DNA of 48,135 nt from Streptomyces sp. NRRL S-118 (GCF_000716335.1 NZ_KL591006.1:279182-327316); one strand, 5' to 3'; numbered from the stretch's first letter, positions 1-8,440 are shown. A program made the numbers and translations. Notes: generated by a model from the letters alone, not told the origin.

Positions 1-869
1 TCGACCTGCGCGTCGAGCGCGGCACCGTCTTCGCCCTGCTCGGTCCCAACGGCGCCGGCAAGACCACCACCGTCCGCATCCTGGCCACCCTGACCGCCCC
101 GGACGCCGGCCGTGCGCGCGTCGCCGGGCACGACGTGGTCGCCGAACGCTCACGCGTACGCCGGGCGATCAGCCTGACCGGGCAGTTCGCCGCGGTCGAC
201 GACGACCAGACGGGCGAGGAGAACCTGCGCATGATGGCCCGGCTCACCGGGCTGTCCCGCGCCGCGGCCGCCCGCCGCGCCGGCGAACTCCTGGAGCGCT
301 TCGGCCTCACCGACGCGCGCCGACGTCTCGCCGCCACGTACTCCGGCGGCATGCGCCGGCGCCTCGACCTGGCCGCGGGCCTGCTCGGCGAGCCCGAGGT
401 GCTCTTCCTGGACGAGCCGACGACCGGTCTCGACCCCCGCAGCCGCCGGCAGTTGTGGGAGGTGGTGCGCGAGGTGGCGGCCCGCGGCACGACGGTGTTC
501 CTCACCACTCAGTACCTGGAGGAGGCCGACCTGCTCGCGGACCGCATCGCCGTCATGGACCGCGGCCGCATCGTCGCCGAGGGCACCGCCCCCGAGCTGA
601 AGGCCCGTCTCTCGGGTCACCGCCTCGACCTGGTCGTCGCCGACCGGGAGACCTACCTGCGCCTGACGCCCCGCGCGGTCCACCACGACCCCGAGGCGCT
701 CACCCTCGGCATCCCGACGGACGGCAGCGCGCCGCACGTCCGTGCCCTGCTCGACGAGCTGGACCCCACGGGCACCGGCATCACCCGCTTCACCCTGCGC
801 ACCGCGACCCTCGACGACGTCTTCCTCGCCCTGACCGGCACCGACGGCAAGGAGCCGGCCCGTGTCTGA
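1..869 (+). CDS. ABC transporter ATP-binding protein, DrrA-like (5' end outside window)
   Basis: ATPase subunit of a drug/antibiotic-type ABC exporter. The reading frame is already open at base 3, so the N-terminus lies upstream of the window. Visible motifs in order are Walker A GPNGAGKTT near bases 45-70, signature YSGGMRRRLDLA, Walker B VLFLDEPTTGLDP and the H-loop region TTQYLEEAD. The C-terminal extension after about residue 210 of the visible part, ending in LDDVFLALTG, is typical of the DrrA/daunorubicin-resistance subfamily. The stop overlaps the start of the permease gene by 8 bases, so the two are translationally coupled. The substrate cannot be told from sequence. Confidence 0.93.
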   Translation, partial: DLRVERGTVFALLGPNGAGKTTTVRILATLTAPDAGRARVAGHDVVAERSRVRRAISLTGQFAAVDDDQTGEENLRMMARLTGLSRAAAARRAGELLERFGLTDARRRLAATYSGGMRRRLDLAAGLLGEPEVLFLDEPTTGLDPRSRRQLWEVVREVAARGTTVFLTTQYLEEADLLADRIAVMDRGRIVAEGTAPELKARLSGHRLDLVVADRETYLRLTPRAVHHDPEALTLGIPTDGSAPHVRALLDELDPTGTGITRFTLRTATLDDVFLALTGTDGKEPARV

Positions 870-1605
870 CGCGCTCACCCTGATCGGCCGCGGCATCCGC
901 CTCAGCCGCCGCAACACCGACGCCATGATCACCGCTCTCGCGCTGCCGATCATGCTGATGCTGATCTTCGTGTACTTCTTCGGCGGCGCCATCGAGACCG
1001 GCACGCGCTACGTCACGTACGTCGTCCCCGGCGTGCTGCTGCTCTGCGCCGGCTTCGGCGCCGCCGGCACCGCCGTGCGCGTCAGCGACGACATGAAGGG
1101 CGGCATCGTCGACCGGCTCCGCTCCATGGACGTCGGGGCCGTCCCGATCCTGGCGGGGCACGTGGGCGCCAGCCTGGCCCGCAACCTCATGTCGACGGGC
1201 CTCGTCCTCGGCGTGGCCTTCCTGATCGGCTTCCGCCCCTCGGCCTCCGCCGCCGGCTGGCTCGCCGCGCTCGGCCTCCTGTTCGCCTTCATCCTCGCCA
1301 TCTCCTGGCTGTCCGCGGCGATCGGACTGGTGGCGCGCACCCCCGAGGCGGCCGGCGGCTTCACCTTCTTCATGATGTTCCTGCCCTACCCGAGCAGCGC
1401 CTTCGTCCCGATCGACACCATGCCGAGCTGGCTCCACGGGTTCGCCGACCACCAGCCGGTCACCCCGGTCATCGAGTCGCTGCGCGCCCTGCTCCTCGGC
1501 CGGCCGGCGGGCGACGCCCCCTGGATCGCGCTCGCCTGGTGCGCAGGGCTGCTGGCGCTGGGCGTCGCCGTCTCCGGCACGCTGCTGCGCGTCCGTACGC
1601 GCTGA
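862..1605 (+). CDS. ABC-2 type transporter permease, DrrB-like
   Basis: Membrane subunit partnering the upstream ATPase in a two-component exporter. It has 247 residues with about six hydrophobic segments. It contains the ABC-2 conserved block from about residue 70 (DDMKGGIVDRLRSM, then PILAGHVGASLARN). This resembles the coupling region of DrrB-family permeases. The GTG start at 862 lies inside the end of the ATPase gene. The next gene is convergent after 37 bases, so the transcript ends here. Confidence 0.9.
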   Translation: MSDALTLIGRGIRLSRRNTDAMITALALPIMLMLIFVYFFGGAIETGTRYVTYVVPGVLLLCAGFGAAGTAVRVSDDMKGGIVDRLRSMDVGAVPILAGHVGASLARNLMSTGLVLGVAFLIGFRPSASAAGWLAALGLLFAFILAISWLSAAIGLVARTPEAAGGFTFFMMFLPYPSSAFVPIDTMPSWLHGFADHQPVTPVIESLRALLLGRPAGDAPWIALAWCAGLLALGVAVSGTLLRVRTR

Positions 1606-1642
1606 CGCGCCGGGAGACCGCCGCGGCGGGCCCGGCCCCGCG

Positions 1643-2887
1643 TCAGAAGACGTCGGGGCACCACGGCCGCCGCGACGTACGCAGCAGCAGGTCGGCCCGC
1701 GCGGCCGCACCCGGTACGGACTCCTCCACCCGCCCCAGCGCGGCCAGCCGCACCGCCGACTCGTCGCCCAGGAAGAGCACGGCCAGCTCCCCGATGTCCA
1801 TCGTCAGGTCGGCCGACCGGCCCGTCGGGGCGCAGCTCGCCCCCTCGGGCGAGGCGTCCAGCAGGAACCGCCCGCCCGCCAGGCCCGCCGCGTCCCGCAG
1901 CTCCAGCACGAGCGTGCCGGACGTGCCGTACGTCCGGGACTCCAGGGCCCGTACGACGTCGAGGATGCGCACCCACAGCCAGTCCGCGTGCGTCGTGACG
2001 CGCGCCGCCCGCGGGTCCGGCAGCAGCAGCGGCAGCAGCTCGTCCGGGGCGCGGTGCCCGCTCTTGACGAGGGTGATCCAGTCGATGGAGCAGACGAACC
2101 GCCACAGCGCGCGCTCGGCCGCCGGGGTGAGGGCGATCAGTTCGCGCACGGTCGCGGTGTTCATCGGCTGCTTGCCGTCGTCCCACCGGTCGTCCGCGGT
2201 GTACGCGACGTACCCCTCGACCTCGCCGGACGCCGAGCGGTACGTCGCGTAGAACGGCTCGCGCCACTGCTCGTCGGGCAGCGGGTCCACGCCCGTGCGC
2301 ACCTGCCAGCCCAGCTCGGTGCGGCTGACCACACCGGGCCGGACCGCGCGCAGCCGATCGTGCACCAGCCGGGCCGTGGTGCGCAGCTCGGGCGCGTCGG
2401 CCAGGTCGATGCGCCCGCCGTCGTCCGGGCCCGACCAGCGCGGGTCGAGGCCGGCGCGCCGCACGTCGACGGTCCACTCGGTGATCCAGGTGGCCGGCCC
2501 GAAGCCGTACCGCCCGTAGATCGGGTACTCGGCGGCGATCAGCGTCGAGACGACGTCGCCCCGCTCCTTGGCCGCCGCCAGGTCGGTGCGCATCATCCGG
2601 CTCAGCAGCCCGCGGCGCCGGTGCGTGGGCGAGACGGTCACGGCGGTCACGGCGCTCGCGGGCAGTGCGGCGCCGCCCACGGCGGTGAGCTCCTGCGCGA
2701 ACGACCGGAACGTGGCCACGCAGCGCCCGCCGTCGAACGCCCCCTGGACCCGCGCCAGGTCCATGTGCGGCCGGATCTTCGCGACCTCGGCGTCCATCAC
2801 CACCGGCGGCACCAGGAAACCGGTACGCCGGGCACGCACCCAGTCGGGCAGTTCTGACTCGGTCACGGTGCGGACGTCCACGGTCAT
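1643..2887 (-). CDS. Eis-like GNAT N-acetyltransferase
   Basis: A 414-residue acetyltransferase of the Eis (enhanced intracellular survival) type: N-terminal GNAT domain, second GNAT-like fold and a C-terminal SCP2-like domain. The acetyl-CoA loop is seen as [16 protein letters not shown] around residues 80-96. The family acetylates amines, including aminoglycosides and lysine side chains; the substrate here is unknown. I chose ATG 2887 over the GTG nine bases upstream (2896) because a -10 hexamer TAGCGT (2895-2900 on the minus strand) sits exactly 7 bases before it, giving a leaderless transcript. The upstream asparaginase gene on the same strand ends 72 bases away. Confidence 0.85.
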   Translation of the reverse strand: MTVDVRTVTESELPDWVRARRTGFLVPPVVMDAEVAKIRPHMDLARVQGAFDGGRCVATFRSFAQELTAVGGAALPASAVTAVTVSPTHRRRGLLSRMMRTDLAAAKERGDVVSTLIAAEYPIYGRYGFGPATWITEWTVDVRRAGLDPRWSGPDDGGRIDLADAPELRTTARLVHDRLRAVRPGVVSRTELGWQVRTGVDPLPDEQWREPFYATYRSASGEVEGYVAYTADDRWDDGKQPMNTATVRELIALTPAAERALWRFVCSIDWITLVKSGHRAPDELLPLLLPDPRAARVTTHADWLWVRILDVVRALESRTYGTSGTLVLELRDAAGLAGGRFLLDASPEGASCAPTGRSADLTMDIGELAVLFLGDESAVRLAALGRVEESVPGAAARADLLLRTSRRPWCPDVF

Positions 2888-2959
2888 GACGGCCACGCTA
2901 AGCGGGCGCTCGCCCCCGGCGCACCGGATTTTCGGGGAGGCGGCCTTCCGGAGGCGGCC

Positions 2960-3931
2960 TCAGAACGCGGCGCGGACCTCGCCGACCCGCTCCCCGCCGC
3001 CGAGCAGGGGCGCCTCAGCGATCCGCGCCACCACCGGCGCCCCGGCGTCCACGCCGAGCAGTTCCAGGCCGCGTGCCAGGACCGGGCCCATCGCCCGCGC
3101 CGATCCGTCGTCGATCTTGAAGGCCAGGGCGCGCCCGTCCGCCAGGGCCACCGCCTGCACGGCTTCCGCGCCCATCTTCGACAGCGTTCCCGGCACCTCG
3201 CGCATCAGCCAGGTGTCCGGGCGCCGCGTGCCCGCCACATACTCGGGGTGCTCCCGCATCGCGTCGGCGACCCGGCGCTGCGGGGTGCCCGGCTCGGCCA
3301 GCACGTAGGAGCGGAACGCCCGGGCGAGGCCCACCAGGCTGATCGCCATCAGCGGCGCACCGCACCCGTCCGTCCCCACGGCATGGACCTGCTCGCCGGA
3401 GGCCGCCTCGACCTCGGAGAGGACCAGCTGCTGCAGGGGGTGGCCCGGGTCCAGGTAGCCGGCGGTGTCCCAGCCGTTCAGGGCGCAGGCGGCGAGCATC
3501 GCGGTGTGCTTGCCGGAGCAGTTCATGGTGACGCGGTCCCGCACCTGCCCGCCGGCCAGGTACGCCTCCGCCTCCGCCGGGTCCAGCGGCAGGTCGGGCG
3601 GAGTCAGCAGCTGGGTCTCGGACAGCCCGTACCCGGCGAGCATCTTCCGGACGAGATCCAGGTGGAACGGTTCGCCGGAGTGGCTCGCGGCGGCCAGGGC
3701 CAGCCGCTCCCCCGACAGGTCGAGCCCCGCGCGCAGCAGCGCGGCCGCCTGCATGGGCTTGTTCGAGGAGCGCGGGAAGACCGGCCCCGTCACGTTCCCG
3801 GCGGTGAACTCGATCGTGCCGTCCTCGGCCAGCACGACCAGCGATCCCCGGTGATGGCCCTCGACGAAGCCCGACCGGACCACTTCGGCGAGGACCGGAG
3901 GTATGGATGCGGTGGCGGAGGTGGAGGTCAT
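2960..3931 (-). CDS. L-asparaginase II family protein
   Basis: A 323-residue protein of the asparaginase II family (thermolabile, Rhizobium etli type), predicted to hydrolyse L-asparagine to aspartate and ammonia in the cytoplasm. Conserved stretches include SSNKPMQAAAL near residue 56, the NCSGKHTAMLAAC block and the TDGCGAP motif, with the Ser-Lys and Cys residues expected for this family. There is no signal peptide. The start has GGAAGG about 9 bases upstream. It lies 37 bases downstream of rsiG on the same strand and is probably cotranscribed with it; I see no functional reason for this pairing. Confidence 0.88.
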   Translation of the reverse strand: MTSTSATASIPPVLAEVVRSGFVEGHHRGSLVVLAEDGTIEFTAGNVTGPVFPRSSNKPMQAAALLRAGLDLSGERLALAAASHSGEPFHLDLVRKMLAGYGLSETQLLTPPDLPLDPAEAEAYLAGGQVRDRVTMNCSGKHTAMLAACALNGWDTAGYLDPGHPLQQLVLSEVEAASGEQVHAVGTDGCGAPLMAISLVGLARAFRSYVLAEPGTPQRRVADAMREHPEYVAGTRRPDTWLMREVPGTLSKMGAEAVQAVALADGRALAFKIDDGSARAMGPVLARGLELLGVDAGAPVVARIAEAPLLGGGERVGEVRAAF

Positions 3932-3968
3932 GACGGTGGCCTTCCGGGACGAGACCCGCGTCCAGCAC

Positions 3969-4553
3969 TCAGGTGAGCAGGTCGTCTACTTGTGCTTCGC
4001 CTTCACGGTACCTGCGGGCGATCTCGGCACTGCAATCGTCGGCCGTCCGCTGGAGCTGCTGACGGCGCCTGGAGACCTGTTGTTCATAGCGTGCCAGGCG
4101 CCCCATCGCGGCGCGCAGCTCTTCGTCCGTTCGGGCGGTCAGGTCCGACAGCTCGACCTCGCCGAGCATCTCGGCGGCCAGCCTCCGGAACGCCTCCCCG
4201 CGGGGCGTCGAAACGGTGACGTGCCGGGCCGACGAGCGGTGGCTGGAGGGGGTGTCGGCGAGGATCTCGGAGAGCCGGTCCACCACCGGGACCTGCGCGC
4301 CGCCGCGGCGGCCCAGCTCGGCCCGCAGGATGTCGATACGGCCCTGGAGCAGCCGTCGCACGTAGCTCAGGTCGGCCTCGTCGCCGTGCGCGTCACGGCG
4401 CAGGGCGCGCAGCTCCGGCAGCCGCAGGGCCTTCAGGTCGGGCGGCCGCACCTCCGGCAGAACGGATTCGGCCGACGTCCGCTGCCCGGGCGGCCTGAGG
4501 TGCGCATGATGTACGGCATGCGACGGCGACTGCCCGGCGCCAGGTGTGCTCAT
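3969..4553 (-). CDS. rsiG: RsiG, c-di-GMP-responsive anti-sigma factor of WhiG
   Basis: A 194-residue protein carrying the duplicated RsiG c-di-GMP-binding signature E(x3)S(x2)R(x3)Q(x3)D. Copy one is E59-S63-R66-Q70-D74 and copy two is E157-S161-R164-Q168-D172, each on a predicted long helix of a coiled-coil hairpin. From the literature on S. venezuelae, RsiG bound to c-di-GMP sequesters the sporulation sigma factor WhiG until c-di-GMP falls. All ten signature residues are intact, so ligand binding should be preserved. ATG 4553 is preceded by GAGGGGAC at proper spacing; longer in-frame starts upstream lack a ribosome site and overlap dtd. The N-terminal 35 residues look disordered. Confidence 0.92.
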   Translation of the reverse strand: MSTPGAGQSPSHAVHHAHLRPPGQRTSAESVLPEVRPPDLKALRLPELRALRRDAHGDEADLSYVRRLLQGRIDILRAELGRRGGAQVPVVDRLSEILADTPSSHRSSARHVTVSTPRGEAFRRLAAEMLGEVELSDLTARTDEELRAAMGRLARYEQQVSRRRQQLQRTADDCSAEIARRYREGEAQVDDLLT

Positions 4554-4668
4554 GGTGGATCCGTCCCCTCGACCGGTGCGGAGCCGCACCGCCTGACAGG
4601 CATGGTGCCACTCCCGCATGCGATGTGCAGGTGCTCTGCACCCGTTCGGCCCCGTTACGTTTGTACGC

Positions 4669-5094
4669 ATGCGTGCAGTGGTGCAGAGGGTGGACGGCGC
4701 GAGCGTCGTCGTCGCAGGGGAGACCGTCGGCGAGATCGTCGGCGAAGGACTGTGTGTGCTGGTGGGCGTCACCCACGAGGACACCGCGGAGAAGGCGGCG
4801 CAGCTGGCCCGCAAACTGTGGTCGGTGCGGATCCTGGAGGGCGAGAAGTCCTGCTCGGACGTGCATGCGCCCTTGCTGGTGATCTCGCAGTTCACCCTCT
4901 ACGGGGACGCCCGCAAGGGCCGCCGCCCCACCTGGAACGCGGCGGCGCCCGGCGAGGTGGCGGAGCCGCTGGTGGACGAGGTGGTGGCGCGGCTGCGGGA
5001 GCTGGGGGCGCACGTGGAGACGGGCCGCTTCGGAGCGGACATGCGCGTCTCGCTCACGAACCACGGCCCGTTCACCCTCGTCATCGACGTCTAG
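4669..5094 (+). CDS. dtd: D-aminoacyl-tRNA deacylase (Dtd)
   Basis: A 141-residue enzyme that hydrolyses D-amino acids (and glycine) mischarged on tRNAs, a chirality proofreading step in the cytoplasm. It begins [13 protein letters not shown], the usual Dtd N-terminus, and contains the active-site SQFTLYGD motif (residues ~78-85) and the C-terminal Gly-cisPro type motif seen here as NHGPFT. Length fits the bacterial family exactly. ATG 4669 was chosen because a TACGTT -10 box (4656-4661) ends 7 bases before it and no Shine-Dalgarno is present, so the mRNA is probably leaderless. Divergent from rsiG across a 115-base gap. Confidence 0.95.
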   Translation: MRAVVQRVDGASVVVAGETVGEIVGEGLCVLVGVTHEDTAEKAAQLARKLWSVRILEGEKSCSDVHAPLLVISQFTLYGDARKGRRPTWNAAAPGEVAEPLVDEVVARLRELGAHVETGRFGADMRVSLTNHGPFTLVIDV

Positions 5095-5110
5095 GGTCTG
5101 TCGCTTGGGT

Positions 5111-5124
5111 CGGGCTGGAGCCCG
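5111..5124. terminator. Short GC hairpin between convergent dtd and ygfZ
   Basis: CGGGC-TGGA-GCCCG forms a 5-bp stem with a tetraloop in the 63-base convergent gap. It could end either transcript, but it lacks a clear U-tract, as is usual in Streptomyces. Confidence 0.4.
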
Positions 5125-5157
5125 GCAGGATCCGAACGAGAGGGCCCTTGGACCCCG

Positions 5158-6123
5158 CTAGGGCTCGACGACGACCTCCTGGGCGGCGGCCGTGCCGCCC
5201 GCGAGGAGGTCGGCGTCCACCGGCACGTTGCGCTTGACCAGCGCGAGCGCGATGGGGCCGAGTTCGTGGTGGCGCACCGCGGTGGTGACGAAGCCGAGCT
5301 GCCGCCCCTCCTCGCCGTCCTCCTTCAGCCGCACCGGCGTACCGGGAGCCGGGAGGTGCACCTCGCTGCCGTCCAGGTGCAGGAAGACCAGCCGGCGCGG
5401 CGGCTTCCCCAGGTTGTGGACGCGCGCCACGGTCTCCTGGCCGCGGTAGCAGCCCTTCTGGAGGTGGACCGCGGTGCCGATCAGCCCGATCTCGTGCGGG
5501 ATGGTGCGGTGGTCGGTCTCGAAGCCGAGGCGGGGGCGGTGCGCCTCGACCCGCAGCGCCTCGTACGCCCATATCCCGGCGAGCGGGCCGTGCGCCTCCG
5601 CGTACGCCTCCAGGTCGGCACGCGGCAGGAACAGGTCGCGGCCGTGCGGCGTCTCCCGTACGGCGACGCCTTCCGGCACCTCGGCGATGGAGCCCGCCGG
5701 GAGGTGGACGACGGCGAAGTCGTCCGTGCGGTCGGCGACCTCGACCCGGTAGAAGAACTTCATCGACTCCAGGTAGCCGATCAGCGCCTCCTGCGTCCCC
5801 GGCTCGACGTGCGCCCAGACGGTCGCGCCGTCGTCGACCAGGTACAGGGCGTGCTCGATGTGGCCGTTGGCGGAGAGGACCAGCGCCTCGGTGGCGTGCC
5901 CGGCGGGCAGCTCGCTGACGTGCTGCGTGAGCAGCAGGTGCAGCCAGCTCAGCCGGTCCTCGCCGCTGACGGTCACCACACCGCGGTGGCCGAGGTCGAC
6001 CAGGCCCTTGCCGTCGGCGAGCGCGCGCTGCTCGCGGAACAGGTCGCCGTAGTGGGCGGCGACACCTTCGTCGCGTCCCTCGGCGGGCACCGCGCCGGGC
6101 CGGGACAGGAGAGGGCTCTTCAT
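5158..6123 (-). CDS. ygfZ: YgfZ/GcvT-like folate-binding protein
   Basis: A 321-residue member of the YgfZ/COG0354 family, related to the glycine-cleavage T protein. YgfZ proteins bind folate and support maturation or repair of certain Fe-S enzymes such as MiaB. The family signature K-G-C-Y-x-G-Q-E is present as KGCYRGQE at residues 223-230, including the conserved cysteine C225. A GcvT-like N-terminal fold begins around residue 25. ATG 6123 is supported by a minus-strand TAGGCT (6131-6136) exactly 7 bases upstream, indicating a leaderless mRNA. It follows nur on the same strand with a 10-base gap, yet appears to have its own promoter inside the end of nur. Confidence 0.9.
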   Translation of the reverse strand: MKSPLLSRPGAVPAEGRDEGVAAHYGDLFREQRALADGKGLVDLGHRGVVTVSGEDRLSWLHLLLTQHVSELPAGHATEALVLSANGHIEHALYLVDDGATVWAHVEPGTQEALIGYLESMKFFYRVEVADRTDDFAVVHLPAGSIAEVPEGVAVRETPHGRDLFLPRADLEAYAEAHGPLAGIWAYEALRVEAHRPRLGFETDHRTIPHEIGLIGTAVHLQKGCYRGQETVARVHNLGKPPRRLVFLHLDGSEVHLPAPGTPVRLKEDGEEGRQLGFVTTAVRHHELGPIALALVKRNVPVDADLLAGGTAAAQEVVVEP

Positions 6124-6133
6124 GGCCTTAAGC

Positions 6134-6571
6134 CTACGACCCGCTGGTCGTATCTTTCGCTGTGCAGTCCCGGCACCGGCCGAAGATCGCGAAGTGTTTG
6201 AGGTCGGTGTCGAAACCGAAGGTCTCGCGCAGCTTGCCGGTGAACTCCGCGGCCACCTCCACGTCCGCCTCGATGACGTCCGTGCAGTCCCGGCACACCA
6301 GGTGCAGGTGGTGGTGGCGGTCGGCGAGGTGGTACGTGGGCGCCCCGTGCCCGAGGTGGGCATGGCTGACCAGCCCGAGCTCCTCGAGCAGCTCCAGCGT
6401 CCGGTAGACGGTGGAGATGTTCACGCCGGACGCCGTCTTGCGCACCTCGCTCAGAATGGCGTCGGGCGTCGCGTGCTCCAGCGCGTCCACCGCCTCCAGG
6501 ACGAGCTGGCGCTGGGGAGTCAGCCGGTAACCGCGCTGCCGTAGGTCGCTCTTCCAGTCGGTGCTCACCAC
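6134..6571 (-). CDS. nur: Nur, nickel-responsive Fur-family repressor
   Basis: A 145-residue Fur-superfamily regulator: winged helix (residues 1-80) then a dimerisation/metal domain. Histidines at 33, 70, 72, 81, 86, 88, 90 and 126, plus CxxC pairs C93/C96 and C133/C136, match what I recall of S. coelicolor Nur, also 145 residues. That protein represses nickel uptake and the Fe superoxide dismutase gene when Ni is bound. The assignment over other Fur homologues rests on this His pattern and on synteny. The GTG at 6571 has TACACT (6579-6584, minus strand) 7 bases upstream, suggesting a leaderless transcript. Followed closely by ygfZ. Confidence 0.85.
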   Translation of the reverse strand: MVSTDWKSDLRQRGYRLTPQRQLVLEAVDALEHATPDAILSEVRKTASGVNISTVYRTLELLEELGLVSHAHLGHGAPTYHLADRHHHLHLVCRDCTDVIEADVEVAAEFTGKLRETFGFDTDLKHFAIFGRCRDCTAKDTTSGS

Positions 6572-6611
6572 GCCGTCCAGTGTAGGAGCACCGACCCGGA
6601 AAGCCCCCGGC

Positions 6612-7184
6612 CTACTTGAAGAAGGCGATGCCGTCGTCCGGCAGGTCGCCGAGGTCCTTGGCCCACGCCTCCACCTGCTCGGGCGTGACGACCTTCTTCA
6701 GGTGCGCCGACATGTACGGCCGCAGCGGCACCTCGGGCGTCGACTTCTCGCCGACCCACATCAGGTCGCCCTTCACGTAGCCGTACAGCCGCTTGCCACC
6801 GCTGTACGGGCCGGAGGCCGCGGTGCGCGCGACGGCGTCCGTCGCCAGGTCGATCTGCGGCTTCTGGTCGGCGAGCTCGCCGTACCAGACCTCGACGATG
6901 CCCTGGTCGCGCACCATCACGATCTCGACCTTGCGGTCCTTGTCGATGCGCCAGTAGCCGCTCTCGCTCTCCAGCGGCCGCACCTTGTTGCCCTCGGCGT
7001 CCAGGACCCAGGTGCGGGAGGTGTACTCGATGAAGTCCCGGCCGTCGTGGCTGAAGGTCACGGACTGGCCGAAGTTGCACTTCTCGGCGCCGGGGAAGTC
7101 GGACACGCCCGCGCCCTCCCACGTACCGAGGAGGAACGCGAGCGGGACGAGGTCGGGGTTCAGGTCGGACGGGATCTCGATCAT
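6612..7184 (-). CDS. FABP-family/nitrobindin-like heme-binding protein
   Basis: A 190-residue beta-barrel protein of the nitrobindin (THAP4-like, formerly DUF1794) family. The signature GxWxGxG is present as G20-T-W-E-G-A-G26, and a C-terminal His in the YMSAHLKKV segment is in the region of the heme ligand of nitrobindins. Family members bind ferric heme and isomerise peroxynitrite; the M. tuberculosis homologue Rv0813c is structurally fatty-acid-binding-protein-like. The start at 7184 has no strong ribosome site; the small upstream membrane peptide gene ends 28 bases away and may be cotranscribed. Convergence or overlap with nur does not occur (40-base gap). Confidence 0.85.
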   Translation of the reverse strand: MIEIPSDLNPDLVPLAFLLGTWEGAGVSDFPGAEKCNFGQSVTFSHDGRDFIEYTSRTWVLDAEGNKVRPLESESGYWRIDKDRKVEIVMVRDQGIVEVWYGELADQKPQIDLATDAVARTAASGPYSGGKRLYGYVKGDLMWVGEKSTPEVPLRPYMSAHLKKVVTPEQVEAWAKDLGDLPDDGIAFFK

Positions 7185-7212
7185 GAGCAGCTCAGTCGAT
7201 CTGTAGGAGTGG

Positions 7213-7314
7213 TCAGCGCTGGCCCTGGTACAGCTTCTTCACGGTGAGGGCGGCGAAGGCGATGACGCCGATGCAGACCAGGACCAGCAGGGCGGAGAAG
7301 AAAGCCTCAAGCAC
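7213..7314 (-). CDS. 33-residue single-pass membrane microprotein
   Basis: GTG 7314 opens a 33-codon frame preceded by GAGGAG at about 6 bases, a strong ribosome site on the minus strand. The product starts MLEAFFSALLVLVCIGVI and is one transmembrane helix (residues 5-24) with a basic cytoplasmic tail ending KKLYQGQR. I do not recognise the family. The codon pattern is GC3-rich like its neighbours. It sits 28 bases upstream of the nitrobindin-like gene on the same strand. Its size resembles membrane microproteins that associate with larger transporters or oxidases, but no partner is obvious. Confidence 0.6.
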   Translation of the reverse strand: MLEAFFSALLVLVCIGVIAFAALTVKKLYQGQR

Positions 7315-7429
7315 GGGTGCTCCTCGGTGAGCGATGTGGGCGAAGAAGGGGCCGAGTCCCAGCGTAATGGGTGGGCCCCGGGCCCTCGCTGTGAGGTTCG
7401 CCGGGCCGCCGCGCATTACAGTTCGGCGT

Positions 7430-7792
7430 ATGGCGAAGAAGCTCGTGATCAAGGTGACCGCAGGGGCCGACGCGCCCGAGCGCTGTTCGCAGGCCTTCAC
7501 GGTGGCGGCGGTCGCCGTGGCCAGCGGGGTGGAGGTCTCGCTCTGGCTGACCGGTGAGTCCTCGTGGTTCGCGCTGCCCGGCCGGGCCGCCGAGTTCGAG
7601 CTGCCGCACGCGGCGCCCCTGCCGGACCTGATCGACTCCGTCCTGGCGGGCGGGCAGGTCACGCTGTGCACCCAGTGCGCCGCCCGGCGCGGGATCACCG
7701 AGAAGGACGTGCTGGACGGCGTGCGGATCGCGGGGGCGCAGGTCTTCGTCAGCGAGTCGATGGCCGACGGCACCCAGGCGCTGGTCTACTGA
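7430..7792 (+). CDS. DsrE-family sulfur-relay-like protein
   Basis: A 120-residue DsrE/TusD-like protein (MAKKLVIKVTAGADAPERC start) with a CxxC motif in LCTQCAARRG near residues 82-90. DsrE-fold proteins bind or relay persulfide sulfur, or act as small oligomeric scaffolds; the specific partner is unknown. ATG 7430 is chosen because TACAGT (7417-7422) lies exactly 7 bases upstream and no ribosome site exists, so translation is probably leaderless; a longer upstream frame has a non-conserved N-terminus. It is convergent with the DUF3099 gene, overlapping by 7 bases. Confidence 0.85.
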   Translation: MAKKLVIKVTAGADAPERCSQAFTVAAVAVASGVEVSLWLTGESSWFALPGRAAEFELPHAAPLPDLIDSVLAGGQVTLCTQCAARRGITEKDVLDGVRIAGAQVFVSESMADGTQALVY

Positions 7793-8046
7793 CGCTTCTT
7801 CTTGCCGTCCAGCTCGTCCCACCACTCGTCGGACGTGGGGTCGCCGGAAGGGTCGTCCCACCAGCGGTCGTCGGGTCCGCGCCGGTTGGCGACCACGGCG
7901 GCGACCGGCGGGATGACCATGGCGACGACGCACAGGGCGACGGCGGCGGGCACCGACCACAGCCGTACGACGGCCCAGGCGCCCACGAAGAGCACCAGGC
8001 AGGCCGTCATCATCCCGAAGTAGACGTGCCGACGCCGGGCGTACAT
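7786..8046 (-). CDS. DUF3099 small membrane protein
   Basis: An 86-residue protein with two transmembrane segments (about residues 8-28 and 32-52) followed by an acidic Trp-rich cytoplasmic tail (DRWWDDPSGDPTSDEWWDEL), which is the DUF3099 pattern found throughout actinobacteria. Function unknown. ATG 8046 has TACGCT 6 bases upstream on the minus strand, again a probable leaderless start. The last 7 bases overlap the end of the convergent DsrE gene. Confidence 0.85.
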   Translation of the reverse strand: MYARRRHVYFGMMTACLVLFVGAWAVVRLWSVPAAVALCVVAMVIPPVAAVVANRRGPDDRWWDDPSGDPTSDEWWDELDGKKKRQ

Positions 8047-8070
8047 ACGTCCAGCGTAGGACGGGAACGA

Positions 8071-8131
8071 CCGAAGGGCCGCACCTCGTATCCCGGTAAG
8101 CGTCCAACCCCCAGGAGGTGCGGCCCTTCGG
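8071..8131 (-). terminator. 17-bp inverted repeat downstream of sseC
   Basis: Arms 8071-8087 and 8115-8131 pair perfectly over 17 bp with a 27-base loop. It lies 21 bases beyond the sseC stop and just upstream of the DUF3099 start, so it probably ends the cysA-sseC transcript. No U-tract follows. Confidence 0.7.
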
Positions 8132-8152
8132 CCGGTCTGCGTGACGTTGCCG

Positions 8153-8440
8153 TCAGACGGCGATGGCCACCTCGGCCAGGCCGCCCTTCTGGGCGACGAC
8201 CGTGCGGTCGGCCGTGCCGCCGGGAACCAGGGCGCGGACGGTCCAGGTGCCCTCGGCCGCGTAGAACCGGAACTGGCCCGTCGCGGAGGTCGGGACCTCG
8301 GCGGTGAACTCGCCGGTCGAGTCCAGCAGACGGACGTAGCCGGTCACCGGCTCGCCGTCGCGGGTCACCTGGCCCTGGATGGTGGTCTCACCGGGCTTGA
8401 TCGTCGAAGCGTCCGGGCCGCCGGCCTGTGCTCCACACAT
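8153..8440 (-). CDS. sseC: SseC-like DUF1416 protein
   Basis: A 95-residue DUF1416 protein beginning MCGAQAGGPDAS, with a conserved N-terminal Cys2-Gly. It looks like a small beta-sandwich (transthyretin/CNA-B-like). It directly follows cysA, as sseC2 follows cysA2 in M. tuberculosis. It is assumed to work with the sulfurtransferase, but no reaction is established. The gap to cysA is 42 bases with a good ribosome site, so the two form an operon that ends at the hairpin 8071-8131. Confidence 0.88.
   Translation of the reverse strand: MCGAQAGGPDASTIKPGETTIQGQVTRDGEPVTGYVRLLDSTGEFTAEVPTSATGQFRFYAAEGTWTVRALVPGGTADRTVVAQKGGLAEVAIAV

Noticed and set aside
150..1004. Long antisense frames opposite real genes throughout the window
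   Set aside because: They are GC-rich shadow frames with Arg/Ala/Gly-rich products and no domains.
2937..2960. Direct repeat GAGGCGGCCT twice near the asparaginase stop
   Set aside because: Ten bases, partly coding, with no pairing that makes a convincing terminator.
5095..5157. A tRNA-like segment (GTTCGGATCC on the minus strand) between dtd and ygfZ
   Set aside because: Only a T-loop-like string and one small stem are present; no acceptor, D or anticodon arms can be built. Treated as a spacer hairpin.
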